A program made the translations under genes and the position numbers. A stretch of DNA of 61,582 bases from a virus, in the IMG/VR virus record IMGVR_UViG_3300028393_000068, positions 1 to 61,582 of that record. One strand, written 5' to 3'. Shown piece by piece: positions 24,053 to 32,837 of this stretch. Position 1 is the first letter of the stretch. Every line of letters begins with the position of its first letter. The notes beneath the pieces were generated by a model. That model did not search any database. It had not been told where the DNA came from and worked only from the letters and a program-made list of their open reading frames with translations.

Positions 24053-26152
24053 ATGCCATTACAAAAAGTTCTGTTCAAGCCAGGGGTGAATCGTGAAAAC
24101 ACACGCTATACCAATGAAGGCGGCTGGTTTCAGTCTGATAAGGTACGTTTTCGCCAAGGCACACCTGAGAAGATTGGCGGCTGGGCACGCATTTCAATCT
24201 CTAGCTTCTTAGGTACTTGCCGTTCGCTTTGGAATTGGATCACGCTAGCTAACCTTAACTTGCTTGGTGTTGGCACAAACCTTAAGTTCTACATTGAAAA
24301 CGGCGGCCTGTACAACGACATCACGCCTATCCGCTCGGCTGCAGTACTGAGCAACCCATTCAAGACAACCAATCTACTTACTACAGTTACTGTAACTCAC
24401 ACGGCGCACGGCGCAGTAAATGGCGATTTTGTAAGTTTTAGTAACGTGGCTACGGTCGGGGGTTTAAACCTCAATAACGAGTATCAAATTACTTTAATTG
24501 ATGCCAATTCATACACCATCACCGCAGCAAGCGCAGCCACATCTACTGTAGCAGCAGGAGGCGGAACAACTGTTAGCGCCGTGTATCAAATCAACGTGGG
24601 CTTGCCGTTTGAAGTTCCGCTAACTGGCTGGGGCGCTGGCGCTTGGGGTATTGGAACGTGGGGTTTTGGCGGTACATCTATATCAGCTTTGCGTTTGTGG
24701 AGCCAAAGCAACTACGGTGAAGACTTAATACTTGGCTATCGCGGTAGCCCAATTTACTACTGGTACGCAAACTATGGTTTGACGCCCGCCTTATCTACTA
24801 TAACTATTGCATCCCCTGCGGTTGTAACTACCCCCCTTACTTTGCTAAATGGTACGCCTGTTATTTTTACTAACTCTGGCTACCCATCTGCGTTGCCGAC
24901 TGGCTTGGTTGTGGGAACTACGTACTACGTTAAAAATGTTTCGGGTAATACATTTAATCTAGCTGCTACCCCCACAGGCGCGGCTATTAACACATCTGGT
25001 ACGCAGTCCGGTACACACTACATCATGCCCAACGCGGTTCCTGTATCGTCTTTGTCGGGGGCTACAAGTGTGCCTTTGATGCAGAACTTTATTTACGTGT
25101 CAGATGTAAGCCGGTTTGTGTTTGCATTTGGTACAAACGATATTGGCTCGACCGTTCAAGACCCGATGCTTATTCGTTGGTCGGATCAGGAATCCGTGGT
25201 GGACTGGTATCCATCTGCCACTAACCAAGCAGGCAGTGTGCGCTTATCACACGGTGCAACTATTGTTACGGCTATCCAGACCCGCCAAGAGATTGTGGTT
25301 TGGACTGACTCGACTCTGTATTCACTGCAATACCTTGGCCCCCCTTATGTCTGGGGCGTTCAATTGTTGGGCGATAACATTTCTATTCTTGGACAAAACG
25401 CTGTAGCTCAAGCGTCTGGTGTGGTGTACTGGATGGGCACCGACAAGTTCTATTCCTACGATGGCCGCGTTAACACGCTTAACTGTGACCTGCGCAAGTT
25501 TATTTATCAAGACATTAACTTGGGACAAAATCAACAAGTTTTTGGTAGCACAAACGAGGGCTTCAATGAAGTCTGGTGGTTCTATTGTTCAGCTAACAGT
25601 ACTGCTATTGATAAGTACGTGGTGTACAACTACCTTGAAAAGACTTGGTACTACGGCACAATGAACCGCACGGCATGGCTAGACTCTGGTCTAAGGGATT
25701 ACCCTATTGCTGCAAACCCGCTAAGCGCTACGACAGGAAATATTGTTAACCAAGAATACGGCAACGATGACAATGCAACGGGCACTCCGGTGGGAATCAA
25801 TGCGTATATTTCTTCGTCTGAGTTTGATATTGGTGACGGCAATAATTTTGGTTTCATCTGGCGCATGTTGCCGGACTTGACATTCTCAGGGTCAGACGCT
25901 TCCCCAACACCACAACTTACGATGACTCTGTATCCTATGGTTAACTCAGGTTCTGGAACAGGTACGCCTGTGGCGGCTAACGTTAATCAGTTGACAGGTG
26001 CCCAGTACACAATCACTGAAGGTTTCACGGGGCAGGTGTTTACCCGAGTGCGCGGTCGCCAGATGATTTTAAAAGTAGAGTCCACCCAGCTTGGAACTCA
26101 ATGGCAGCTTGGCGCAACCCGTATTGACATTAGGCCGGATGGCAGACGATGA
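24053..26152 (+). CDS. Large tail/neck structural protein, beta-propeller-like
   Basis: The 699-residue protein begins MPLQKVLFKPGVNRENTRYT and has FRQGTPEKIGGWARI, a hallmark of the phage stabilisation / tail-tube family related in position to P22 gp10 or T7 gp12. An inserted domain at about residues 100-175 (TVTHTAHGAVNGDFVSF) resembles the FCCH-like modules found in phage structural proteins; a second similar segment lies near 245-330. A Trp/Gly-rich strand WGAGAWGIGTWGFGG recalls the N-terminus of 13936-14955. The C-terminal half has repeated W-x-x-G and F-x-Y-D-G-R-type strands of a propeller. Probably closes the DNA channel below the portal. Confidence 0.68.
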   Translation: MPLQKVLFKPGVNRENTRYTNEGGWFQSDKVRFRQGTPEKIGGWARISISSFLGTCRSLWNWITLANLNLLGVGTNLKFYIENGGLYNDITPIRSAAVLSNPFKTTNLLTTVTVTHTAHGAVNGDFVSFSNVATVGGLNLNNEYQITLIDANSYTITAASAATSTVAAGGGTTVSAVYQINVGLPFEVPLTGWGAGAWGIGTWGFGGTSISALRLWSQSNYGEDLILGYRGSPIYYWYANYGLTPALSTITIASPAVVTTPLTLLNGTPVIFTNSGYPSALPTGLVVGTTYYVKNVSGNTFNLAATPTGAAINTSGTQSGTHYIMPNAVPVSSLSGATSVPLMQNFIYVSDVSRFVFAFGTNDIGSTVQDPMLIRWSDQESVVDWYPSATNQAGSVRLSHGATIVTAIQTRQEIVVWTDSTLYSLQYLGPPYVWGVQLLGDNISILGQNAVAQASGVVYWMGTDKFYSYDGRVNTLNCDLRKFIYQDINLGQNQQVFGSTNEGFNEVWWFYCSANSTAIDKYVVYNYLEKTWYYGTMNRTAWLDSGLRDYPIAANPLSATTGNIVNQEYGNDDNATGTPVGINAYISSSEFDIGDGNNFGFIWRMLPDLTFSGSDASPTPQLTMTLYPMVNSGSGTGTPVAANVNQLTGAQYTITEGFTGQVFTRVRGRQMILKVESTQLGTQWQLGATRIDIRPDGRR

Positions 26153-26496
26153 GTTACATCATTACGTCTGAAACAGAGCTTAGCAAGATTGCGGCTCCTA
26201 GTTTGCCTTTGGCAACAACAGAATATGACCGCCAGTATCAGGATCAGCTAAACAACGTCTTGCGTTTGTACTTTAACCGGCTGGATAACTTGCTGGCTCA
26301 GTTGGTTACATCTGGGATTGTTCCAGCTACTACAAATTACACCGTTGCAACGTTACCAAGCGCTGTTACATCTGGTGTTGGCGCAAGGTCTTTTGTTACG
26401 GATGCTTTAGCCCCTACGTTTGGCGCAACAGTTGTTGGTGCGGGTACAGTTAAAGTACCGGTGTACTCTGATGGAGCCGACTGGAAAGTTGGCTAA
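26149..26496 (+). CDS. Conserved small tail-region protein
   Basis: A 115-residue protein with helical YDRQYQDQLNNVLRLYFNRL followed by a low-complexity Val/Thr/Ala region ending GTVKVPVYSDGADWKVG. Proteins with this ending are frequent in aquatic phages, and the end resembles a strand used in trimeric tail proteins. It overlaps the previous gene by ATGA. Role unknown. Confidence 0.65.
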   Translation: MSYIITSETELSKIAAPSLPLATTEYDRQYQDQLNNVLRLYFNRLDNLLAQLVTSGIVPATTNYTVATLPSAVTSGVGARSFVTDALAPTFGATVVGAGTVKVPVYSDGADWKVG

Positions 26497-26518
26497 AACA
26501 AGTTAAAAATGATATTAT
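26489..26518 (+). promoter_or_regulatory. Candidate promoter for the ejection-protein operon
   Basis: TTGGCT (26489-26494) and TATTAT (26513-26518) are spaced by 18 bp with TGA before the -10 box. It lies in the only gap of the region and directly precedes the long ejection-type genes. Confidence 0.4.
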
Positions 26519-26546
26519 CAAACAACCCCCATTTTGAGAGGCAAAA

Positions 26547-29471
26547 ATGAGCCTGCATAAGTTTGCCGACATGGTTGCCCAACAAGGCCGTGGCGATGAC
26601 TCCTTATTAATTCACATGACGCCGGACGAAGTCCAGCGCCTACAGCAGTTTGCCCAAGCAAATGGTCGTTCGTTGACCATTAACCCTACTACGGGTTTAC
26701 CCGAAGCCGGCATGCTGTCTGATTTATTCAAAGCCATTGCCCCTATTGCCCTTGGCGCGTTCCTTGGCCCTGCTGGTTTTGGTATGTCATCCATGATGGC
26801 AGGCGTGGCTACGGGCGGCATTACAGCTTTGGCTACCGGCAGTCTGTCTCGCGGCCTCATGGCCGGATTGGGTGCGTATGGTGGAGCGGGTCTGGGTGAG
26901 AGTTTGATGGGCGCTGGAGGTAATGCGTTAGTTGCTGGCGGCGCACCAATTGGTGCAGAAAATATTGCGGGGCCTGCTGTGCCCCCAATTGAACAAGTAA
27001 ACCCCTCTAACTACAATCTAAGCAACGCAGATAAATTTAGCGCAGGCGTAAAAGCAGTTACAGCAAGCCCCACAGCGGCACTTGATTTTGCCAAAAGCAA
27101 CCTTAGTAATCTTTCCGCTGCAGCCGCACCAATCATGGCAGGTGCTATGGTTCCGACAACCACCAAGTTGCCCACGCCTACAAACAACAACTACATTCGC
27201 CAGTTTGACTACAACATTAACCCAGACACAGGCAAGCCCGATCCTCTGTACGGTATGCGTGCTATGACGCCAGTCAAGGCCAGTGAGTTTGGAAACAAAA
27301 CATTCCAAGGCCAGCGCGATGCTTTTAGACAACAAAACCCAAACCCTTACGAACTTGGCGTAAGTTCTTTAAATCAACCACCACAGCCGCAACAACCAGC
27401 GCAAATGAATACAGGCGGTATTGTGGCTTTGGCTGGTGGTGATGTTAAGCACTATGCTATCGGTCGGCTAGTAGAGGGGGGCCCCCTGACTGGAGGGGCG
27501 GGGCTAGATATGAACAACGATATCTATAAATACTTTTCAGACCCCGCAACACAAGCGCTTTTGTCGTCAGGTAACGATGCGGCTATTGCTGCAAAAATGC
27601 AAGAAAAAGACTGGACAGCCGCGCAAATTGCTGCGGCCACCGGCACGCAAAACAAACAAGCTGATTACGAACGCCGTTTTGCTCAAGCAGTGGCAACGCC
27701 AACTACCGATGCTAGTGAGTTTTTAGCCGCAACTAAAGATGTTGGTTTGCAAAACCAAGGATTGGCTACCGCGTTACAAAACTCTGGCATGTCCGCCGCT
27801 GACCAATACGCACTTACACATAATTTAAACGACGCTGCTGGAGCATTAGACGCTAGTGGGAAACCGATTGATTTCTATAACAAAATTGGATACACAGCAG
27901 GCGCTTTACCCGGCGACCAAGGCGGTTTAGAAGGTTTGTACGCTAACATTAATTACTCTGCAAAAGGTTTACAAGACCAGATTAATGCAGGGACGTTGTC
28001 TGTAGCCGACGCGCAAGCCCTTGCACGGGGTGAAATGGGGCGTGTGGGTGTTAATGATAAAGATATTAAATCTGCAACAGGCAAAGATTTTGCTAGCCTG
28101 TTTACGCCCAAGACTGTTGTAACCCCACCACCAGACCCGTTTGTGTCTGTAACTCCCGGAGAAGTAAAACTTCCAACAGCCACCACATACGACAACGGTG
28201 CGTTTGGCAACTACGGTTCTGGTAACAAAACTGGCGTTGACTCAAACGGCAAAACCGTTTCTATAGCCACTCCCGGCGATATCATTACAAACCCAGACGG
28301 AACACGTACAGTAGTGCCCAACGTCCCCGGTCGTCCATACGGCGGATTCACAGGTATGGATCCGGTTAAAAGTGCGTACACAGCCGGTGGCGGAAGCTTG
28401 GGCTACACAGCCAAAGCACCAAAAACAATTGACGAATTCAATCAACTGTATAACAAGCAGACTGGCGACTCGTTAGCGGCATATAACTACCTGATGGGTA
28501 AGGGCGCTAACAACAACGCATACCCTGTTAAATCTGGCGTGGCTAAAGTTGCTGTACCATACAACGAGTATGTGTTGGGTAAAAAGACTGCGAGTACAAA
28601 ACCTGTAACCACAGACAAAGGTACAACAGTTATAGGCGTGCCCGGTAACCCGCAATCTTACTTTGATGAGAAAGCATATCTTGCCGCGCATCCGGATGTG
28701 CAGGCAGAGTTGACAACAGGTAAATCTGTGTCAGGTAAACCCGTGCAATTCTCTTCTGGTTACGAGCACTGGCTTAAATACGGCCAGCCTGCTGGTTGGG
28801 CTTTTTCTGGCGACTATGCCGGTTATAAAACTGCGGCAGCTTTGGCTACTTCAGGCGGTGCAACAGGCGCAGGTGGTGGGCCCGGAGGCACTACAGCAAA
28901 CTCAGCCAACACAGTTAGCGACAGCAACACAGCCAATAGCATTACGGGTTTAGCGGCTCCTGCTAACAACAGTATTTCAGTATCCGATGCCGTAGCCTCT
29001 CCTGCTGATTCTGCCACTACTTCTGCGTCTACTGGAAATAGTATTGGCGCAGGGCAGGGAGATGGTGATGGTGATGGTGATGGTGGTGTTGGCGATGCTA
29101 GAGGCGGGTATTACTCCCGTGGCAAACTGAACTACGGTTCTAAAAATATGGCGATGGGCGGATACGCCCTTGGTGGCTTAGGCTCTCTGGGTTCTTACTC
29201 TGATGGCGGTCGATTACTCAAAGGCCCCGGTGATGGCGTGTCTGACAGCATCCCTGCAACCATTGGCGCTAAGAGTCAGCCCGCACGCCTTGCCGATGGT
29301 GAGTTTGTAGTGCCTGCGCGTATCGTGTCTGAACTAGGCAACGGCTCTACAGATGCAGGCGCTAAAAAGCTCTACGCCATGATGGATCGTGTGCAAAGCG
29401 CACGGGGCAAGACCACAGGCAAAAACAAAGTAGCGGCTAACAGTCGCTCTGATAAATATCTTCCCGCGTAA
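26547..29471 (+). CDS. Large virion protein, probable ejection/internal protein
   Basis: A 974-residue protein. Its N-terminal 170 residues hold a Gly/Ala-rich hydrophobic stretch (AIAPIALGAFLGPAGFGMSS) that could insert in membrane. Residues about 710-755 contain YFDEKAYLAAHPDVQAEL and WLKYGQPAGWAF, a known D-V-type repeat domain of surface and virion proteins. An Asp-Gly run (GDGDGDGDGG) precedes a conserved C-terminus GPGDGVSDSIPATIGAKSQP and LADGEFVVPARIVSELGNGS. This C-terminus recurs in many uncultured phages. It opens a four-gene set of long proteins, as for P22 gp7/gp20/gp16 or T7 gp14-16. The function is inferred from that layout. Confidence 0.65.
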   Translation: MSLHKFADMVAQQGRGDDSLLIHMTPDEVQRLQQFAQANGRSLTINPTTGLPEAGMLSDLFKAIAPIALGAFLGPAGFGMSSMMAGVATGGITALATGSLSRGLMAGLGAYGGAGLGESLMGAGGNALVAGGAPIGAENIAGPAVPPIEQVNPSNYNLSNADKFSAGVKAVTASPTAALDFAKSNLSNLSAAAAPIMAGAMVPTTTKLPTPTNNNYIRQFDYNINPDTGKPDPLYGMRAMTPVKASEFGNKTFQGQRDAFRQQNPNPYELGVSSLNQPPQPQQPAQMNTGGIVALAGGDVKHYAIGRLVEGGPLTGGAGLDMNNDIYKYFSDPATQALLSSGNDAAIAAKMQEKDWTAAQIAAATGTQNKQADYERRFAQAVATPTTDASEFLAATKDVGLQNQGLATALQNSGMSAADQYALTHNLNDAAGALDASGKPIDFYNKIGYTAGALPGDQGGLEGLYANINYSAKGLQDQINAGTLSVADAQALARGEMGRVGVNDKDIKSATGKDFASLFTPKTVVTPPPDPFVSVTPGEVKLPTATTYDNGAFGNYGSGNKTGVDSNGKTVSIATPGDIITNPDGTRTVVPNVPGRPYGGFTGMDPVKSAYTAGGGSLGYTAKAPKTIDEFNQLYNKQTGDSLAAYNYLMGKGANNNAYPVKSGVAKVAVPYNEYVLGKKTASTKPVTTDKGTTVIGVPGNPQSYFDEKAYLAAHPDVQAELTTGKSVSGKPVQFSSGYEHWLKYGQPAGWAFSGDYAGYKTAAALATSGGATGAGGGPGGTTANSANTVSDSNTANSITGLAAPANNSISVSDAVASPADSATTSASTGNSIGAGQGDGDGDGDGGVGDARGGYYSRGKLNYGSKNMAMGGYALGGLGSLGSYSDGGRLLKGPGDGVSDSIPATIGAKSQPARLADGEFVVPARIVSELGNGSTDAGAKKLYAMMDRVQSARGKTTGKNKVAANSRSDKYLPA
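29061..29084 (+). repeat. Four tandem GATGGT hexamers
   Basis: The exact repeat encodes (Asp-Gly)4 in the linker of 26547-29471. It is a likely slippage site and a flexible, possibly calcium-binding, linker. Confidence 0.8.
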
Positions 29472-29481
29472 GGAATAGATC

Positions 29482-30522
29482 ATGGCAACGACCCCAGTCT
29501 CCCAAGTACAAGAATATCAAACAGGCTTTGCGCCTGTTATTGCCCCCTACGCAGAAGAACTGCTAGGCAAAGCACAACTGCAAACGGATGTTGAACAAAA
29601 CCCCTACATGCAGTATATGGGGGAGCGTCAAGCACAGTTCACACCTTTGCAACAGCAGTCGTTTGAAAATGCAGCATTGATGCAAACTGCCCCTCAGTTG
29701 GGGGACGCTACCGCTATGGCGGGTATGGCAGGTTTGGGCGCACTTAATACGCAGTACACGTTTAACCCGTACCAAGCACAGCAGTTTACGGGCAACAACG
29801 TACAAGCCTATATGTCTCCCTACATGCAGAATGTAGTGGATATTCAACAGCGGGAAGCTCAGCGTCAAGCAGATATTGCAGGTACTCAACAACAAGCAGC
29901 AGCAACTAAAGCAGGTGCTTTTGGCGGTAGCCGCGACGCAATCATGCGTTCTGAGGCGGCTCGTAACTTAGCGTTGCAAAAAGGCGACATCCAAGCTCAA
30001 GGTTTACAAAACGCCTACCAACAGGCAATGCAACAGTTCAACCAATCCCAAGCGCAAAACTTGGCAGGGCAACAACTTAACGCCCAACAACAACAGTTTG
30101 GTTCGGGTCTTGGACTTCAAGGTTTGCAAACAGCCATGACAGGTGCTAAGAGTCTGGCAGATATTGGTCAAACACAGTACGGACAGAACATGGGCCTGCT
30201 CAGTATGCAGAACCAGTTTGGTAGCCAGCAGCAAGGCCAAGTGCAGAACGTTCTGAACAACCAATACCAAGACTATTTAAACTACCAAAACTATCCATAC
30301 AAGCAAATGGGCTTTATGTCCGACATGATCCGTGGTTTGCCTTTGGCTCAACAGTCTTCCACAATGTATGCGGCTCCCCCTTCAATGCTGGGGCAAGTTG
30401 CTGGCGCTGGTATTGCCGCTAAAGGTCTAGGTATGTTTGCCAAGGGCGGCGCGGTTCAGGACGTCGACTATAGAGAGCGTCCTGCTGGTCTGGCAGAATT
30501 GGCTATCCATAACATGGGTTGA
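29482..30522 (+). CDS. Gln-rich internal virion protein (probable ejection protein)
   Basis: A 346-residue protein with over 15 percent Gln. The N-terminal globular part includes YMQYMGERQAQFTPLQQQ. A conserved central block follows (ADIAGTQQQAAATKAGAFGG then SRDAIMRSEAARNLA), and then a long Gln-rich helical region. The GAFGGSR-x-A pattern is frequent in phage proteins next to the lytic transglycosylase and is typical of small ejection proteins. It lies directly upstream of the transglycosylase gene. Confidence 0.62.
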   Translation: MATTPVSQVQEYQTGFAPVIAPYAEELLGKAQLQTDVEQNPYMQYMGERQAQFTPLQQQSFENAALMQTAPQLGDATAMAGMAGLGALNTQYTFNPYQAQQFTGNNVQAYMSPYMQNVVDIQQREAQRQADIAGTQQQAAATKAGAFGGSRDAIMRSEAARNLALQKGDIQAQGLQNAYQQAMQQFNQSQAQNLAGQQLNAQQQQFGSGLGLQGLQTAMTGAKSLADIGQTQYGQNMGLLSMQNQFGSQQQGQVQNVLNNQYQDYLNYQNYPYKQMGFMSDMIRGLPLAQQSSTMYAAPPSMLGQVAGAGIAAKGLGMFAKGGAVQDVDYRERPAGLAELAIHNMG

Positions 30523-30527
30523 AGAAT

Positions 30528-32819
30528 ATGGCATTACCTAACTCCGAAAAAATCACATCTCAAATTGCGATGTTGCCCGATGCTGCACTGAAGCAGATGG
30601 CCATGATGCACAAGAGCGATCCATATGTTCTTCCCCTTATTATTTCCGAAGATGGCCGTCGCAAACAGATGCGCCAAGCCGCACAAGCTCAGATGGCGGG
30701 TATGCCCCAGCCCAAGGTAGCCGATGCTGCGTTAGCACAAATGGGTCAGCTACCCGAAGAACAAGGTATTGCTCAGATCCCTGCGCCCAACATGCAGCAT
30801 ATGGCTGACGGCGGTATTGCTGGCTACGGTGAGGCTCCGGAACAAAGCATGGGCACAGGCGGTATGGGTGGTATGGGTGGTATGGGTGGTATGGGTGGTG
30901 TGTTTAACTATGCTCAGCAAAGCGACCCCGTTATTCGTATGGCTTCCGGAGGTGTGCCGGGAGATGCAAGCGGTGTAGCAGTGCCCCGTGACTTAGACGC
31001 ATACATTGAAGAACAAGCCAAACTTAACGGTATTCCTCCAGCCACGCTTCGCGCAGTTATTCAAGCGGAAAGCAGCGGCAAAGTTGATGCTCAAAGCAAG
31101 ACTTCTTCTGCCCAAGGTTTAATGCAGTTAATTAACCGCACCTTTACCAAGGGCGGCGGCGATCCAGAGAAACGCAAAGACCCGTTTGAGAACGTGCGTG
31201 TTGGCGCTAAAGTTCTGGGAGAAGACGCGGCAGCTTTACGCAAGACGTTAAATCGGGATATTGCCCCAGAGGAACTGTACGCAACTCACGTACTCGGCCG
31301 CCCTACAGGTTCACGCTTGTTACAAGCTGACCCTAGCATGACAATGGCGCAGGCGCTTAAAGCGGCTGATCCCAAAAATGCCGACAGCATTATCAGCAGT
31401 AACTCTAAGTTGTTTGGCGACGGCAAGAAAACCGTTGGCGAAGTCATGCAGACGTTTTCTACCAAGATGGCTTCAGCCATGCCTGTTGCTTCGGCACAGG
31501 CCGCACAAACACCTCAACCTGCCCCCACTGTTCCTCAGAAAGAACGTTACCTGACTGGTAATGAGCAAGTTACCGGCGCGGGCGAGACAGCTTTGCAGTA
31601 TCTTACTGGTGCGGCGGCTATGCCACTGGCGGGGGCTTACACTGCGTTGGGGCAGTTGCCTAATGTGTTTTCTGGCAAAGGTGCTGACCGCGCCGAAATG
31701 GAAAAGTTGTACCGTGAACGAGCCGGTGCCATGACGTACGAACCCCGTACTGTAGGCGGTAAAACTGTTTCCGAAGGTTTTGGCCAAACGTTAGAAGACT
31801 TAAAAATCCCTGCATACATGGCACGTATTGGTGCTGGCACGCCCAAAGGCCCAGTTGCCCGTCCTTCTGCTGAAGGTATTGCAGGTATTGCAGAGCAGAT
31901 GAAACAAGCTGCGGCTGAACAAAAAGCGGCTGTGTCTACGCCGCGTTTAGAGCCTCCTCGTACAGAGAAGCCCAAAATGGTTGTGGATTCCGAAGGCCGT
32001 GCAATGCCAGAAGATAGTCGTACTCGTGTCGCTAATGCGTTTGACGATTTAAGTGCCGCTGAGAAAGCTGCGCGGGATGCTGCCGCATATGAAAAAGCCG
32101 CACAGGAAGCTAAAAACGCCCCTGACTTGAGCAAGTACGCTGGCGTCATGGATGAAAACCAAACGGAAGCGGCTCGTGCCCGCGGTATTTCTGCGCTTGC
32201 AGGTATAACGCCGTCAAGTATTAACGCACAAAAAACCGTTGCGCCTGAAGTACCTCAACGCCCAGAAGTTGGCGAATCTGTTTCGGGTACGTACGACACC
32301 ACAGTACCTAAACCCTCCGATCTTATTGCGGCCACTAAAGAAACTGTTCCGACCAAAGACCGTAAAGGTTTTGACAATGAAGACTTGTTGACGCTTGGTT
32401 TAAGTCTGATGGCTAACAAGTCACCATACTTTATGACCGCCTTGGGCGAGTCAGGTTTGCAAACTTTAAGTGCCAAGAAAGAGCGTGAGAAGCGTGAGAC
32501 TGACCTTGAGTACAAGGACATCATGAAGAAGTACTACGGTTCCATGGGAGAAAAAGCTGGAGCAGAAGCTAAACAAATTGAAAGTGGCGCTAAGTACGAT
32601 GCGACTGCACGCCAGCATGCTTTGGACAATATCTCACGCGAGATGCAGAAGTGGGAAGCCAACCCATTGAATATCAATGCTACGCCGCAACAAGTTGAAG
32701 CAAAACGTCTATCGTTAGCACAGACCTACTTCCCCTTGGCAGGTCTAGAACTTCCCAGTACAATGGGCGCACCAGCACCCTCTGCCGGATTTAAGGTCTT
32801 AGGGAGCCGCCCACAATAA
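30528..32819 (+). CDS. Virion lytic transglycosylase / ejection protein
   Basis: A 763-residue protein (766 if TTG 30519, which overlaps the previous stop, is the start). An SLT domain lies at about residues 155-300. LRAVIQAESSGKVDAQSKTS carries the catalytic Glu near residue 181, followed by SAQGLMQLINRTF, the GLMQ motif. The enzyme cleaves peptidoglycan without water to form 1,6-anhydromuramic acid, allowing the ejected tail extension to cross the cell wall. The C-terminal half is helical and Ala/Lys-rich, and a GMGG repeat precedes the enzyme domain. It resembles T7 gp16-type or P22-type ejection proteins in role, though the domain order differs. Confidence 0.83.
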   Translation: MALPNSEKITSQIAMLPDAALKQMAMMHKSDPYVLPLIISEDGRRKQMRQAAQAQMAGMPQPKVADAALAQMGQLPEEQGIAQIPAPNMQHMADGGIAGYGEAPEQSMGTGGMGGMGGMGGMGGVFNYAQQSDPVIRMASGGVPGDASGVAVPRDLDAYIEEQAKLNGIPPATLRAVIQAESSGKVDAQSKTSSAQGLMQLINRTFTKGGGDPEKRKDPFENVRVGAKVLGEDAAALRKTLNRDIAPEELYATHVLGRPTGSRLLQADPSMTMAQALKAADPKNADSIISSNSKLFGDGKKTVGEVMQTFSTKMASAMPVASAQAAQTPQPAPTVPQKERYLTGNEQVTGAGETALQYLTGAAAMPLAGAYTALGQLPNVFSGKGADRAEMEKLYRERAGAMTYEPRTVGGKTVSEGFGQTLEDLKIPAYMARIGAGTPKGPVARPSAEGIAGIAEQMKQAAAEQKAAVSTPRLEPPRTEKPKMVVDSEGRAMPEDSRTRVANAFDDLSAAEKAARDAAAYEKAAQEAKNAPDLSKYAGVMDENQTEAARARGISALAGITPSSINAQKTVAPEVPQRPEVGESVSGTYDTTVPKPSDLIAATKETVPTKDRKGFDNEDLLTLGLSLMANKSPYFMTALGESGLQTLSAKKEREKRETDLEYKDIMKKYYGSMGEKAGAEAKQIESGAKYDATARQHALDNISREMQKWEANPLNINATPQQVEAKRLSLAQTYFPLAGLELPSTMGAPAPSAGFKVLGSRPQ
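30861..30896 (+). repeat. Four tandem 9-bp units (GGTATGGGT)
   Basis: Exact tandem repeats encoding (Gly-Met-Gly)n ahead of the transglycosylase domain. No frame change arises from loss or gain of units, so length variants are tolerated. Confidence 0.85.
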
Positions 32820-32837
32820 GTTCAAGGATGTTAAATC